NCBI GenBank assembly: GCA_032158295.1
Contig: JASTWB010000050.1
Coordinates: forward strand, 30,156 to 94,155
DNA from: Pycnopodia helianthoides
Taxonomy: Eukaryota > Echinodermata > Asteroidea > Forcipulatida > Asteriidae
Reading direction: 5' to 3'
Length of the DNA stretch: 64,000 bases
A program made the position numbers and the translations under genes. Of the stretch, positions 12,701 through 23,580 are shown piece after piece. The first letter of the stretch is position 1, and each line of letters opens with the position of its first letter. Below the pieces are notes generated by a model. It was given only the letters and a program-made list of their open reading frames with translations. It did no database searches and was not told the origin of the DNA.

Positions 12701-14600
12701 ACAACTGTCGCGGCCCTCAGCCATCTTGAAGCAAAGTATTCTTGAGAGTGGATCGTACGCTTGCGTGCAGCGCAATTTCATGCCTTGGCTAAACCGTGCG
12801 AACGGATTCCTAATTCGTTCGAACGGATTATGAAACCGTGGGAACGAATTCCTAATTCGTTTGAACGGATTATTAAACCGTGGGAACGAATTAGTCCCCG
12901 CATATGTTTTTCTTCCACTGTCCCTTACCGGACTCCGTAGTTTTTTAATGGTTAAGGGCCAGATTACTTTTAGAGTTATTATATTCTGGATGATGGTCAA
13001 CCAGGGTTAGAGTCAGGGTCAGCTTCAAAATCATATTGTTTGGCGCTTGGGCACAGTTACAGTCAAATTAAAGATCTTTGTTAAGTTTAGGGTCATAATC
13101 TGCCTCAAATTTATGGTCAGGTTCAGGGTGGGATTTTGAACAAGAACAGTTTTGTGTTTTGTCCAAAGAACAAACACATGATATATTCAATATTATTCTT
13201 ATTAGTTGTTTGCCATTTACCTAACCTTTTAATGTCGTGCATTTTGACCGAGAGCAATGACTTACTTTAGCTGAAATTGATCTTTCTGCTCTTATCAGGC
13301 TATGCTCGTTTTTCCCCAGCGTGTTACCAATTTGGATAATCTTTAATTTCCCAAATGATCCAACTCAAGTTCATTTGTTATATAGTCTCAATGACGGGAT
13401 TTCAGTTTCTCGTATATTTTCCCTCAACTACTGGTGTAATTCGTCGGAACATGACTCAACGGATTTAACAAGGAATTATTGTTTACCTGTTGAAATATAT
13501 TCGAATTGATTGTAAATCGTTGAAATACGTTAAATGTAAGAGTACCCCAAATACTGCAAAGTGCAAGATAAGTAGTTTTCGAGGAGAACAAAATAAGAAA
13601 AACAAAACGGAACAAACAAAAAACAAGCAAACAAACACCCCAGCAAACATACAACCAACAATTGACTTGAAACCGTTTAACATTATACTTGTATCAATCC
13701 TCTAGAGAAATATATTTGTCTGAAGTGCTATCAAAGACGGACAACCGCTGCTCATTTTGAGTGTCGCAATTGTCATATTGAGTCTAATATGATTTGCAAA
13801 AAATCACTAAGTAACCCCCAATAGTATGTTTGGTGTCGTTTTTCACTAAATCGTGACCATTGAATTTTGATGACATACTCACATGTTGGCTTTATCGTGT
13901 CTTTATTGAAACTAGAGGAGGGTACTAAACTTAATTTATAACGTGCTTTCCCAGTTGAAGGAATCATTACATTGTGATACCTGCACTAATGAAGGCACTA
14001 CTACTGCAAACACCGTTAACCATACCCCAACGTTCTGAACAAACTCTCATGGAAAAGTATCATTTAAAGGAACATTACAGAATTGGTTTTTGCTAACAAA
14101 ACAGTTGCTGGCAGTGTAAGCACTTTATATAATCCACCATATACATACATAAACTGACAAACCTGTAGAAGTTTGTCATCGATCGGCCATCTGGGTCACG
14201 AGAAAATAGTGAAAAACCGTTTACAAATTTGCATGTGTTATACAATGCATGAATAAAATGCTCATGAGCGATAAACTCCAATCGGAAATTAGTTTGATTT
14301 ATTTCTCATCAAATATGGCATTTCAGCCAGAAACATTTCTAGGGATGTTTTCTACTATCATCATCATTAGACCGTGTAAGTTTTATGTAAATCTGTGATC
14401 AAAAGTATATTTTACAATTACCAATTCTGTAATGTGCCTTTAAGAGATTGTTTATCCTGCAAGTAAATCTTAATTACTTTTTAATCGTGAACAAATTTAG
14501 CGCATTACAAACTTTTAAATTTTAGTCAGATAAACATACCTTCCAGTAGTCCAATAAATATGACGAGGATCTCGAGTCGGGCATGAAACCGACCCGCCAT
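4081..14600 (-). CDS. Gene 2: 5' end of a secreted/receptor Ig-domain gene (three exons seen, continues left)
   Basis: Three minus-strand exons with consensus splice sites join in phase 1: a signal-peptide exon (14600-14540), an Ig-like exon (8197-7862) and a second Ig-like exon (4332-4081). Together they give about 217 residues: signal peptide, then two Ig-type domains at the N-terminus. The last exon ends QALMRLLVR before a phase-1 donor; in invertebrate Tie-like and related receptors such an Ig end is followed by EGF-like modules, but no such exon is visible before the LINE at the left edge. The gene lies 10.6 kb downstream of, and on the same strand as, the phosphatase gene, so a tandem paralogue is plausible. 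Whether its intracellular part is a phosphatase, a kinase or absent cannot be told. Confidence 0.7.
4618..4720. repeat. Tandem array of ~22-bp units with core gtcgtccgaacga
   Basis: About four units of the form AAGTCGTCCGAACGAGATAA repeat with a period near 22 bp. They alternate a CG-containing, partly palindromic core with an AT-rich spacer. The array directly abuts the left arm of the fold-back element at 4733. Confidence 0.75.
4733..5428. mobile_element. Fold-back/inverted-repeat element carrying CCGCCCGGGCGG arrays
   Basis: The left end (ACGGAAGTGTATAAAGGACA at 4739-4758, then a CAA tract, then array) is mirrored at the right end (TGTCCTTTTTGAATATACAC, 5396-5415, reverse complement). Inside each arm is an array of about 22-bp units, CCGCCCGGGCGG plus ATTACTAATT: two units on the left (4795-4840) and about six, more diverged, on the right (5262-5385). 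The roughly 400-bp centre has no recognised coding content. No transposase is present, so it is non-autonomous. Target duplications could not be fixed. Confidence 0.8.
5463..5847. mobile_element. TTAA-flanked MITE, copy 1 of 3
   Basis: A 385-bp element with inverted ends AGGAACATTACAG / CTGTAATGTTCCT, flanked on both sides by TTAA (5459-5462 and 5848-5851). TTAA target choice is known for piggyBac and Kolobok transposons, so this is probably a non-autonomous derivative of such a family. Diverged copies are at 14068-14439 and, inverted, 16702-17086. No coding capacity. Confidence 0.9.
5861..6480 (+). mobile_element. Penelope-like retroelement fragment (reverse transcriptase)
   Basis: Plus-strand text in several frames gives KYRFYRLSRILP and NKTLTNTSFSLLTL, then FYLLPKIHKQNYPGRHVVSG (about 6301-6361) and, after a shift, PSLPSFIKDTTDFLH (about 6410-6455). 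The LPKIHK...PGR-VVSGN block followed by SFIKDT-DFL is characteristic of Penelope-like reverse transcriptases. The YxDD-type palm and GIY-YIG nuclease are absent, so only the N-terminal RT portion remains. At least four frame breaks or stops are seen. Confidence 0.8.
6497..6715. repeat. Dispersed repeat, copy 1 (partner at 9479-9690)
   Basis: Text such as ATTCTTCAAGCACTGCTGGT, TAGCGAAGAG-GGAGCTCT and AT(T/G)TATGTGACG recurs in the same order and orientation at 9479-9690. Family unknown. It is followed by a poly-T run at 6737-6779. Confidence 0.75.
6780..7861. other. Intron 2 of gene 2, no recognised feature
   Basis: A 117-codon plus-strand open frame (7122-7475) has no family resemblance and no partner. 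Otherwise I see ordinary AT-rich intron. Confidence 0.5.
7862..8197 (-). CDS. Gene 2 exon 2: Ig-like domain
   Basis: The exon has 336 nt (112 codons), phase 1 at both ends, acceptor ATTATAG and donor GTAAGT. It begins directly after the signal-peptide exon, so this is the N-terminal domain of the mature protein. A candidate disulphide pair is formed by Cys in DDFTCVTKPR (about residue 9) and in GVYACVATM (about 91); the latter matches the Y-x-C of Ig F-strands. No clear core Trp is seen, so the domain is a diverged Ig type. Serine, threonine and valine richness fits an extracellular beta-sandwich. Confidence 0.75.
8198..9478. other. Intron 1 of gene 2, 3' part, nothing recognised
   Basis: No exon or named repeat is supported here. 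A short CATA microsatellite is at about 9347-9364. Confidence 0.45.
9479..9690. repeat. Dispersed repeat, copy 2 (partner at 6497-6715)
   Basis: Same order of blocks as at 6497-6715, including ACTCTTCAAGCACTGCTGGT and GCGAAGAGGGGAGCTCTC. The two copies lie in one intron pair of gene 2, in the same orientation. Confidence 0.75.
10044..10172. mobile_element. Short hairpin MITE
   Basis: The arm TAGGCTGGGGTCATGTGTTA and its inverted match (GGGTCATGTGTTATGA read from the right end) enclose a centre in which TACTGTGAGT is also inverted. The whole 130 bp folds back on itself. No coding content. Confidence 0.75.
10318..10590 (+). mobile_element. Penelope-like terminal repeat fragment, copy 1
   Basis: Begins GAGACCAAAAAGATTAACTC and runs through AGTTAATTACGAGAAGTCC, GTAGTTAATAAGCAGGACAG, GAAGTCTCCCGAATTCCGA and ACACAGCAAAGTAGATAG. 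The same block order is found at 49990-50425, where it forms a palindrome, and partly at 63312-63445. Its assignment to the Penelope group is inference from layout and from the nearby RT fragment. Confidence 0.6.
10591..11507. other. Intron with a partial MITE at 10960-11153
   Basis: The segment AAAATGGCAGACCGCGTTAG ... ATTGCCCAATCCAAG ... TGTCCCTTTAA at 10960-11153 matches the right part of the element at 51817-52048. The remainder holds nothing I recognise. Confidence 0.6.
11508..11684 (-). mobile_element. tRNA-derived SINE
   Basis: On the minus strand the head reads GGCGTGTCGTGGCCGAGCAG, containing an A-box (TGGCCGAGCAG) and matching the head of the SINE at 32664. It is followed by a body with GGATGGGACGTAAAACCGTA and GCACGTAAAAGAACCCAGTA, a central domain typical of old metazoan SINEs. 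The B-box is decayed. It is not a functional tRNA gene. Confidence 0.75.
11685..12312. other. Intron, nothing recognised
   Basis: Two overlapping short open frames on opposite strands occur here but neither has splice context or family resemblance. Confidence 0.4.
12313..12937. mobile_element. Long fold-back element with TTCGAACG palindrome arrays
   Basis: Two arms of roughly 300 bp are inverted copies around a spacer near 12640-12700. Outer ends share AAGGGACAGTGG and ATATGCGGGGACTAATTCGT. Each arm holds an array of 21-22 bp units, AATCCGTTCGAACGGATTAGT and variants (about nine units at 12355-12545, about five at 12787-12898), and a conserved inner segment CTTCAAGATGGCGGAGGGC (12602-12620; inverted near 12714-12732). 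No coding capacity: the open frames seen in every frame here are products of the array period. Confidence 0.85.
12938..14067. other. Intron, degenerate GGGTCA/GGGTTAG-rich patch only
   Basis: Around 13004-13135 loosely repeated AGGGTCAG/AGGGTTAG words occur without regular period. The rest shows no feature. Confidence 0.4.
14068..14439. mobile_element. TTAA-flanked MITE, copy 2 of 3
   Basis: Starts AGGAACATTACAG and ends CTGTAATGTGCCT, flanked by TTAA at 14064-14067 and 14440-14443. It is 372 bp and in the same orientation as copy 1. It ends 100 bp from the signal-peptide exon donor, so it lies just inside intron 1 of gene 2. Confidence 0.9.
14540..14600 (-). CDS. Gene 2 exon 1: start codon and signal peptide
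   Basis: ATG at 14600 opens a 61-nt exon ending in donor GTATGT in phase 1, which matches the next exon. It encodes 20 residues: a short basic start (MAGRFHARLE) and a hydrophobic run ILVIFIGLLE that is a good signal peptide, with cleavage likely near the exon junction. No in-frame upstream ATG is needed; the 5'UTR and promoter are not identifiable. Confidence 0.75.
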
Positions 14601-16701
14601 GACGGACCTGCTGATGAAGTGTTGATATACAAGCGGCTTGAAGTCTCAGACCATGTCTAAAAAGAAACTATTCTCGCCCCAAATAAGGAGCTTAGGCTAT
14701 AGCCAAGATATTATGATTATTGTTTGTTCAAGTTGATTGTGGAGTTGGATTGCTGCCCAAAACACCAATGATGTGTCATGATCCTGGAAAGGAATGATAC
14801 ATTCATTTATATTGTAAACACTAAATAGTTCCTCTTAAAACAATTCGGACATCCTGTCCTTCGCTGTCAGTTCCGCATTCGAGTTGACTTACACAATATA
14901 AAGATACTTGATGAGTTTTGTAAAAAATAATAAGGAAATAATAAGGAAACCCTCCCCCCGAAAAGAAACCAAAAACCAAAAAACAAACCGCGATATTTAT
15001 GTTGAAAATTCATCTGTGATATTGAAAAAAAGAAAAAGAAAAAAAAAATCACACTGTAACATCAAATCTGCACAAGAAAACTTTATAACTATACTGGCTT
15101 TGCAGTTTGTAACTTTTAACCGTTTATCTGAACCACCCTTATCCCGTTCTTCAGCTGCTCTTAAACGATTATTCGTGACCCCTCTTCTCTGTTGTTTACC
15201 CTACCAAGAACACCGGAGTGAATTGAAGACATGTTGTGACACCAGATGTTAGAGTTTTCCTCGACAACCCGGATCTTATACCAGAGACTGTTTTAACTTT
15301 TCTCCAATCTTTAGAAAGAGTTGACAATAAAAAAATGTAGGGCGTTTCTTTAAGTTTTTGGTTTACTGAAACGTCCACATTTTGGGTCTAGAGGCAACTT
15401 GGGGATATATTCAAAAGATGTTGGTGTATTTGTTTTATAATGGTGGCCATTCAGATCCACCTTACTTAAGCGATGCTGATGTTTGAAAGACCGGTTTGAC
15501 TTTAAAGATGCACAGGTTTTTGGAATAAACCTTTATAAAATGAACTTCTTATAATTCATGTACTTTTTCTTGCGGTCGTATTTTGTCAATGCTGTTGTAG
15601 GGAATGCATGTTGGGTAATTATTCTCGCTTGTTCCCCCCCTTTGCTTCATATGACCGTTTCATCAAATTCCTGACTTTATAGAACATCGATTAGTTAATG
15701 ACTGTATATGATCCGGTACAATATCTACAGTGTAGATGACCTAGATGATGTAGCTGTATAGATGACCTCAAAATATTACTAAATAGGTAATAACTAATAA
15801 TGTGTATACTACAATATTTTTATTTATTGTAAAGGCCTAGTCCATCCTCATATCAACGTAAACAAACAGAAAACATTTTAGTTGACTAAGAAGTTTCGTT
15901 CAGGCTTTGCGGCTGTGTTAATACAGATCCCAGGGGGTCGTGTACTGTATTAAAAAGAAGTAGAAGAGAAATTAACTTCAGGGAGGTGTAAAAGTATGTT
16001 TTTGATTGGTGCGAACAGTGCCCTTTCCTGTTGACTGTCGGCAACAGCTACCCTGTAGATGAGTACATCTAGTGTAATCTAGTATCGTTCAGCTCGCAGT
16101 GTTTTAAAGTAGTCTGCAAAATATGAGACGGATATTGCAATACATGTACCCCCGAGGAGGTGGTCAAGTGATGCATGCCCCTCTGCAATAGCTAATGGCG
16201 ATAGGAGTGGGTTGGCGCAAAGGTGCATGTTTCTCGAATAAGATGCAGATCAAGATCACTTTTGACAATTTAATCGACATCAAGTTTTTTTTGTATATTA
16301 ACTTATATTAAATAAATAATGTTTTTTGCGCATACTCTTGCCATGGGGACTTTTTTTCAAAACAGTGCAAAAAGCACCCAAATGTTTTACTAATAAGTAC
16401 ATAATTTTGATTATTTTGGAATGTTTGACATACAAACTCACAATATTCCCCGACATTCAACAGCCGTTGGTAAAACCGAAATTGTGTATTCGTTACTTTA
16501 AAGGAACGTAAACGCATGAACTTTCAGTGGAGAAAATATTTCGTCGATATAATCTGCGAATCAGTCTGATTAATATGGAATAGTAATCAAAACGAAATAT
16601 AACTTCCTTATACTCAGACTCTTGCTTGTGTGAATTTATGCCACACGAATTCCCCAGTAAACCAGTCTCAAAGCGCGTACATTTAAATCGAAAACACTTA
16701 A
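14601..16701. other. Upstream region of gene 2, no gene seen
   Basis: Presumed promoter side of gene 2. I find no TATA or other element I would defend. Poly-purine text at about 14990-15050 gives a spurious lysine-rich frame. Confidence 0.4.
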
Positions 16702-17086
16702 AGGAACATTACATAATTGGTAAGAAAAAAACTTGTAAAATATACTTTTAATCACAGATTTACACAAAACTTACACTTTCTAATGATGATGATATTAGAA
16801 AACATCCCTTGAAATATTTCTGACTGAAATGCCATATTTGATGAGAAATTAATAAACTAATTTTCCGATTGGAGTTTACCGCTCAGTGAGCGTTTTATTC
16901 ATTTGTTGAATCTATATGATTTCAAGCAAATGTGTAATCGGTTTTTCACTATTTTCTCGTGACCCAGATGGCCGATCGATCTCAAACTTCTACAGGTTTG
17001 TCAGTTTTTGTATATGGTGGATTACATAAAGTGCTTACACTGCCAGCAACTGTTTTGTTAGCAAAGACCAATTTTGTAATGTTCCT
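16702..17086. mobile_element. TTAA-flanked MITE, copy 3 of 3 (inverted)
   Basis: The same 385-bp family in reverse orientation. The left flank TTAA (16698-16701) is intact and the right flank has mutated to CAAA. Confidence 0.85.
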
Positions 17087-17413
17087 CAAAAAGAAATACG
17101 TCGGACGGTGTTAAATATGTTTATGTTCAATGACTGTAAACCATTTCATATTTGTATTGATGATACATTGAATTAAATTAATATATTTTGGAAATGTTGA
17201 CGACCAACGGAACATAATGTATAAAATCGCCGTCTAAATGTGTCCATTATGAAACACCATATACCTTTCGTTTTTTGCGCTGGGAAAATGAACAGGCGCC
17301 TCATGCTGCCTACAAAATATGTATACATCCATTGTAACTATGCACAGGGAACACTACCAAGATGGACATGATAAAGCCAATGAGGGTAATGACCTATCTT
17401 AACATGTATTTAA

Positions 17414-17688
17414 AGGCACTTGACACGTTTGGTAATTGTCGAAGACCAATATTCGAAAAACCCTGGTTGCATTACTTTGTGTGCTTTCAGATGCATAATA
17501 AAAGGCTTCAGCTGAAGTCTTTTATTATTTGAGTGAGAAACTACCTCTTTCTCAAAAACTACGTTACTTCAGAGGGAGCCGTTTCTGTAATTTTGTATGC
17601 TATCAACATCTCTCCATTGCTCGTTACCAAGTAAGTTTTTATGCTTACAATTATTTTGAGTAACTATACCAAAAGTGTCCAGTGCCTT
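17414..17688. mobile_element. Second TTAA-type MITE family
   Basis: Ends AGGCACTTGACACGTTTGGT and (inverted) CCAAAAGTGTCCAGTGCCTT with TTAA on both sides. About 275 bp, non-coding. Confidence 0.8.
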
Positions 17689-18009
17689 TTAACAACCCAT
17701 GTTTAAACTTAGTCAAAATACTAAAATATTTAAAAGCTCAGACTTCCCCTTAGACAGCTGAACACACAATGTGTGCTAAATAAGCAGGAAACAATCAATG
17801 CCTTCAACTTCCTGGTCCAGACATCTTAAATGCCCACATCCTCATAGATATAGTTGAAGATGAGGCTATATCCAGTACTAAGATATGTTTTATTACCTTT
17901 AGATTTCTCGTGCTTTTTGGACTTTGTTACCCTTGGTTTTATCATCTTTCGGGTTATGATGTTCTAAGGACGATATTCGGATGTCGAAGGAACATTCTCA
18001 TGGAATCAG

Positions 18010-18122
18010 AACTTCGTCTAGCCCACCGTGTTGGGCTTTAACGACTCTCTTTTAACATGACTATGATTGGTTATTGACCAATGTTAAAAGAGAACCATAA
18101 CAGCCCAACACAAGGTGGCCTA
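18010..18122. mobile_element. Short hairpin MITE
   Basis: Arms GCCCACCGTGTTGGGCTTTA and CAGCCCAACACAAGGTGGCC are inverted, as are CTCTCTTTTAACAT and ATGTTAAAAGAGA nearer the centre, with a loop of about 20 bp. Confidence 0.8.
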
Positions 18123-20952
18123 ACCTTCCTCGGACTAAGAAAATACAGTTTTGTGTAGATTAGAATGACGTTTGTTGAGTCAGGTGTTTCCCACATGACT
18201 TTCTGCTGGAAGGATATGCAGACAGGCTCATCATGCCTCGCCATAGCTTTTACGTATACAGAGCACCAGTATACATGCTTCGTGTTAAATACGTATTTGC
18301 TTAAAAAAAAACTTAAAAAAAACTCAAAATTATTGTCAATGAGTCTACATCAGTGAATAACGTAAACGGTAAACTGGTTTGCTCCTAAATTAGTCTTGAA
18401 TGTCGACGCTGTTTTTTGTATTAGCCACCGGTGGGCGCTACATTAACTGTTTGTAAGACTGACTCGGAAGGACTGGGCAAGTCTATAAATCTGGTTCGTT
18501 TTGATCCGGATGTTTGTGTGATACAAGTTTCTCTTCTCCATTAATTCGTGCTGTGGACAGTAATTCGTGTTGAGATATCGCACTATGAACGTTGCCAATC
18601 AAGACTACTCCTAAATTAACTGGAGCCTTATTTTTTTTTTAAATCGACGACTTGAACGTTGTTTTCTCTTTCATATCTATTTACCAACTCTGGCTAACCG
18701 ATGAAGTTTAGGTTTCCATGGATTGTGTGGTATTAGTTTTCTGAGATTTGCAAAGGGAGAACAAGATCTAGGGAACATCAAATGGTAAAGAAGATCTTAA
18801 CCAATTGCCTCTCAATTGATGTTATGCAGGATGCTCGACTAAGTACTTGTTGACGTTTTCAAATTGTATGGTTTTGTTTTGATGTCAACAATCTTCTTGA
18901 GCTTATCCTTGTACGGCATATCGGTCGTGGCCAGTGATGCCTCTTCGTTAGTTAGGTTTAGATGTGTTTTCACGTGGACAATTTTTCCCAGGGGAAGTCT
19001 CAATCTGAAGCTCTACTGACATGTTCATTTTATAATTGTCATAAAAATTAAACTGTGCTAATCTCACACCAACAGTTTTTTTAACTGGCAAAAGCCACCT
19101 CATTTAGTCAATGTCTGAAATACGCAAATGTCGTTATGACAGCAAAGCAATGAACTCCCAAGGTGCAAAACTAGCAAATTGTGGCTGTTCTGTCCTTCAT
19201 ACGGTGAAACAGAGTCCACACTATTTCCCTATTACATAAATAACGTGTATGCTTGAAAACACACACACACAAACTAACAGGTTGTGCAGTCCCTTTAAAG
19301 TTGCATCATTGCATCAATAAAACTTTTAAATGTTATTCAAAATTAAGAAATGAGCGCAAACCTTTGAGGTATTAAGAAAAACAACATGGCAAAAATAATA
19401 CCCCTCTTTTGAGTAGAGCGTAAGAGGAATCTCATGACGTTCTCTTTTCGCGGGCATTAAACAAAAGCGAGCCAACAAAAAATGGGGAAAGTAAGGATGA
19501 AGAAGAAGCTGCTTGCTGATGGTGAAGCCTTGATTGTGCAGATGGAGCATTCCAAAAATCAATTGTGCAGAAGGAGCAACAGACATCAAGGCATGTTTGT
19601 AAATATTTGTAAATTGCCAACATACTTATAAGAGGAAGAGTTGTAGGCCTGACCAGACGGTAACTAGCTTAGTCTGCAAGGAGCTTTCCCGTTTCCAGCT
19701 AATTTCAGTCCACAAACCTCTAAAAGAGTTTGAGATTAAGAATTGATAATAAATGGTATGATAATAAATGCTGATGCTATCCCATCCAGTGACGCTGTAT
19801 CTGTTGACTTGTAATTTGAAAGTTGTATATTCCATGGCAATACAAATCCAAATAATATTAATTGTGCCTGACTATTTCCACTTACTACAACGGGGAAGTG
19901 GTGGGGAAATAATTCAATCGAAATGTATTGACCTTTATTACCATGTGGGTTTGTTAGTGAACTGGGATTTTTCCCAGATCCTTTGGGAAGCAATAGATAG
20001 CTTTTCGGAAGTCATGTTCGCTTCCTCATTAGTTGCATGGGGGGTCCATTAAAATAATCGGGTTAATCTCTCATTACATCTGTGTAACAATTGTTTGAGA
20101 AACAAAGACATAGGCATATGTATGACTGTTTTAAAGAGTAAAGGCGTTTATCCGTTGTAGGAATGCTCAATGTAAGGCAATCCGACACTCAAGTGTTTCT
20201 TGTAATGTTCACGGGGAATGATGCTCGAGTGTATTTTCAGATCCACTTAGATCTGGTGGTAATTTTGCTCTGACGATGATTTTCCTGAATTACGGGTCAA
20301 CGTTTGTTGCCTGCCCGTTATAACCCTGTGGAATACCAAACAAAGCTGTTTAAGTCTGGCATGGAGTCATTGTTGCTAGTAAGCATGTTGTCTTCACGAT
20401 TTCCGGTGATGGGGGTAGGAATAAAGACGAAACAAGGCTTGTCGGTGTTTCACTAGTAAACGAGAGCACCTCATTCAATGCAATTTTCACAGTTTGGTTG
20501 GATAGTAAAAACTTGTGAATTGAAATGAACATAGATCGACTCTACCGAAACTCACATGAGAACCTTTTATAGAATCCTTTGTTTTTCTTCCTGCTTGTGT
20601 GCACACTACTTGAGATGTAGTGACTGCAGAAGGGTCAGGTAATCTCGAATCTTGCTGCGCCTTTTTCTTCTCTATGTAATTTTCAACATTGAAAGCACGG
20701 GGTAAGTTATTATATAAATTTTAACAAATCTCCGAGGAATTGAACCATTGCGAAAACAATGGAATTCTATGAAAATGTAACCGATTTTAAACTGATCAGT
20801 TCTTCCCCCAAATGTTAGGAAAAATATTCACAACAGTGCTGAATGTCTATTTCTTATCTTTTCCCAACATTTGAGAAGTCTCTTGTTCAATTAAGAATAT
20901 CTAACTCCAGCTACAGTCATGTGCATCTGTCAATGAGTGTAGGTGTGTTTAA
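18123..20952. other. Intergenic, nothing recognised
   Basis: Only short open frames without family resemblance or codon structure. Confidence 0.4.
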
Positions 20953-21575
20953 GAGTCATTAGAGAGGTTTCGCAAGGCTACGGATACAGATACGGATACG
21001 GATACGTCAACACTTTGTGTGTTCACGTGACGCGTAACCATGGCTTCCGTGTTTTGCATGTGCATTGACAACGGATACGGGAGCTCATTCACGTACGTTA
21101 AAAACGGATACCGTTTTGCTGATTTTAGTTGTATTTTTGCCCTAGATTAAAAACATTTTCCCTGGTATTGCTTTTAAAGGTGTCATTTATGACATAGATG
21201 GAAATGTTTTCATCATTTGTAAGCAAAATATGGGGAAAATACAGTATAAACAGTATAAACAGGAGTCTCTATTTTGCCGTGCTTACCGGAAACTTTCTTT
21301 ACACACGTTTAACGTGGGGGTCCGAAAACGATCATTTAAATAAAAAATACTACTCAATCAAATTATCCAATGTAACAAGAACACACACACAATGTTTTTG
21401 GATTATTTTGCTCGCAAAACCCATGCCAACGTGTGTCTATAGTTTGGCCCAGGCTTGACACATAACTCTATGATTGCGAAACAAAATCTGAGGCGCATCT
21501 AACGTGAACGGATACGGTTATCGTATCTGTATCTGTATCCTTATCCGTACGCTTGCGAAACCTCTCTAATGACTC
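20953..21575. mobile_element. Inverted-repeat element with subterminal CGGATA hexamer arrays
   Basis: Ends GAGTCATTAGAGAGGTTTCG and its inverse (CGAAACCTCTCTAATGACTC) bound 623 bp. Immediately inside each end is a short array of CGGATA/CAGATA hexamers (20980-21006 left, 21507-21549 right). The interior has no transposase. Confidence 0.85.
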
Positions 21576-23147
21576 GGCAAAGCGGCCAACGTTCGAGGTT
21601 TTACCGATGTTGAATAATTCTTACGGCTGGCCACATCAAACATTCAAGGTAATTGACTAAAGAACGAAGGGAATTGGCACATAGAAATATAACACCAAAC
21701 GCTAGCTGTTTTTATTGTAAGCGCAATTATGTTTATTGTTTAATGCTGGGTACCTTTGAAAACACATTAATGTTCCCTTTCTGAAAGGTTCACCCAAGGT
21801 GAAGAAGAAAAGGGAGAAAGTAGATGCATATTTATGTATATCATTACGTAATCGATACTTCTCAACCTTAAATAGAACTAGTGCAATGCTATGGTGAACA
21901 CTCTCTGTTAAAATTGTATCGTTTATTAAATTGTTCGGAATAGTCTGTGCAAGTCTTGCGCGTATGAACTTTCGGGACCAAGTTGGTCTCAACCATCCAT
22001 ATTGAGTTTTACATGTGTATGATTCTGTTTCTTCGAACACTTTAGTACATCGTATTTTATAGTTATCAAAATCATTTGACATTGGTGGAAAGTAAAACAT
22101 AGCAATTAAATAATAATATGAAAGTAAAACAAGATTTGACAAGCCAACAAAGAAAACCTGAGAATAAGACGTGACCTCCGTTACCAGTTATTTGTAAAAC
22201 ATTTCAGAATTTTGCCCAGACGTGTATGTATCATTAAACCTATGTGTTGGATGCACAAATTCAGGCGTGATTGGCAAATGTGGTTTTCAGAAAATAGCTA
22301 TCCATTTCCCAAGTTTCAATTTAGTTTCAATGTTAATTTGAACAGTTTGAAATTGTATTTATAACAAACTGCTACGGGTATTTATATTTCCAGGAAATTG
22401 TTATATATTGTAATTTAAAAAGAAGCTTTAATTTCACGGCGAAATATCCCTTTCGTTTAAATTGTTTTCTCGTATTAGAGACGCGCGAGACTTGCACAGT
22501 CTCTACAACCTTAGGCTAGGCAACAATAACTGCACTCCCATTGGAGGTGGTCCAGTGTATGAATCCCCTGGGAATACGTGCGGCACTAAAGGCAGATTCC
22601 CTACAATTTGTATTTTTTAATAGGTTGGAATCTATGTAATGTTAACTGCCGTTGTAGTTTGGTAAGATATGATCCATCAGTTTACTCCTTGCCATCTTCG
22701 GCGCTCGAAAATGAGGTTATAAATATTTTATCTGAGCAAAGAACTCGAATTTACTCGGCATACAAAAACACCCATCACCACACAACCCCAATTGTCACGT
22801 CATCCCCTCACCCTTGGTAGGTCTGAAATCTTAAAAACAGTATCTTCCATTTACAGGATGTAACTCCGTTTTATAATGTTGCTTAAAATACAACCTACTC
22901 TACAAATCATCCGAGTAATATGAACATGTAATACATAATAACACCTACAACCCAGAGTTGAAAATTCACTTGAAAATTGCAACGATCAAAGTTTCATAAT
23001 CTTAAAACATCGTATGGGAATCTGTGTAAACAAGGCTCCTACCCGCTCATAAGTATGTGAAACAAACGTGTCTGTAAAAGAACTGTAGTTGTAGATTTTC
23101 CATTGGTTTGTCTGGATCAAAACTGTATTATATCGATATTATTACTC

Positions 23148-23150
<3 letters not shown>
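21576..23150. other. Intergenic, no supported gene
   Basis: A 146-codon minus-strand frame (22142-21702) has no family resemblance or exon context and is treated as chance. A poly-A run and CAA tract occupy 23152-23200. Confidence 0.4.
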
Positions 23151-23182
<32 letters not shown>

Positions 23183-23580
23183 AACAACAACAACAACCAA
23201 CCCCAACACCCCAACAAACAAACATAGATAGAGTACTTCAAAAAGTAAATCCGAGTAAATGCTTTGCAAGAATTAACCCATTACGTCTGCGTAATATGAA
23301 TGATTATACACGTGTAAAAGCAAGCGTATAAGTTGGTTATCATATAAGTATATCCTGTCCACTATTTTAAGTCAACTTACAATTTATTTTATGTTACATT
23401 CTCCCTCCTTTGATGCTTTATCCAACCTACCATCCTTGTGTGCTCTTCTGAACCACCCTTACTACCACTCCTCTATGTGTCAAACTGACACAGTGCTTTC
23501 CTTGCACTGTCAATAATCGACGGATTCCGGTTAGAATCTCACCTTGTATTGGCTTTTCAGTCCTTAGTTGTTTTTACCCA

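Noticed and set aside
12355..12898. Open frames on both strands with IRSNGLV-like repeats
   Set aside because: They arise because a 21-22 bp palindromic DNA unit is open in many frames; there is no start, splice or family context.
21702..22142. 146-codon minus-strand open frame in the intergenic region
   Set aside because: No family resemblance, AT-driven composition, no splice or promoter context.
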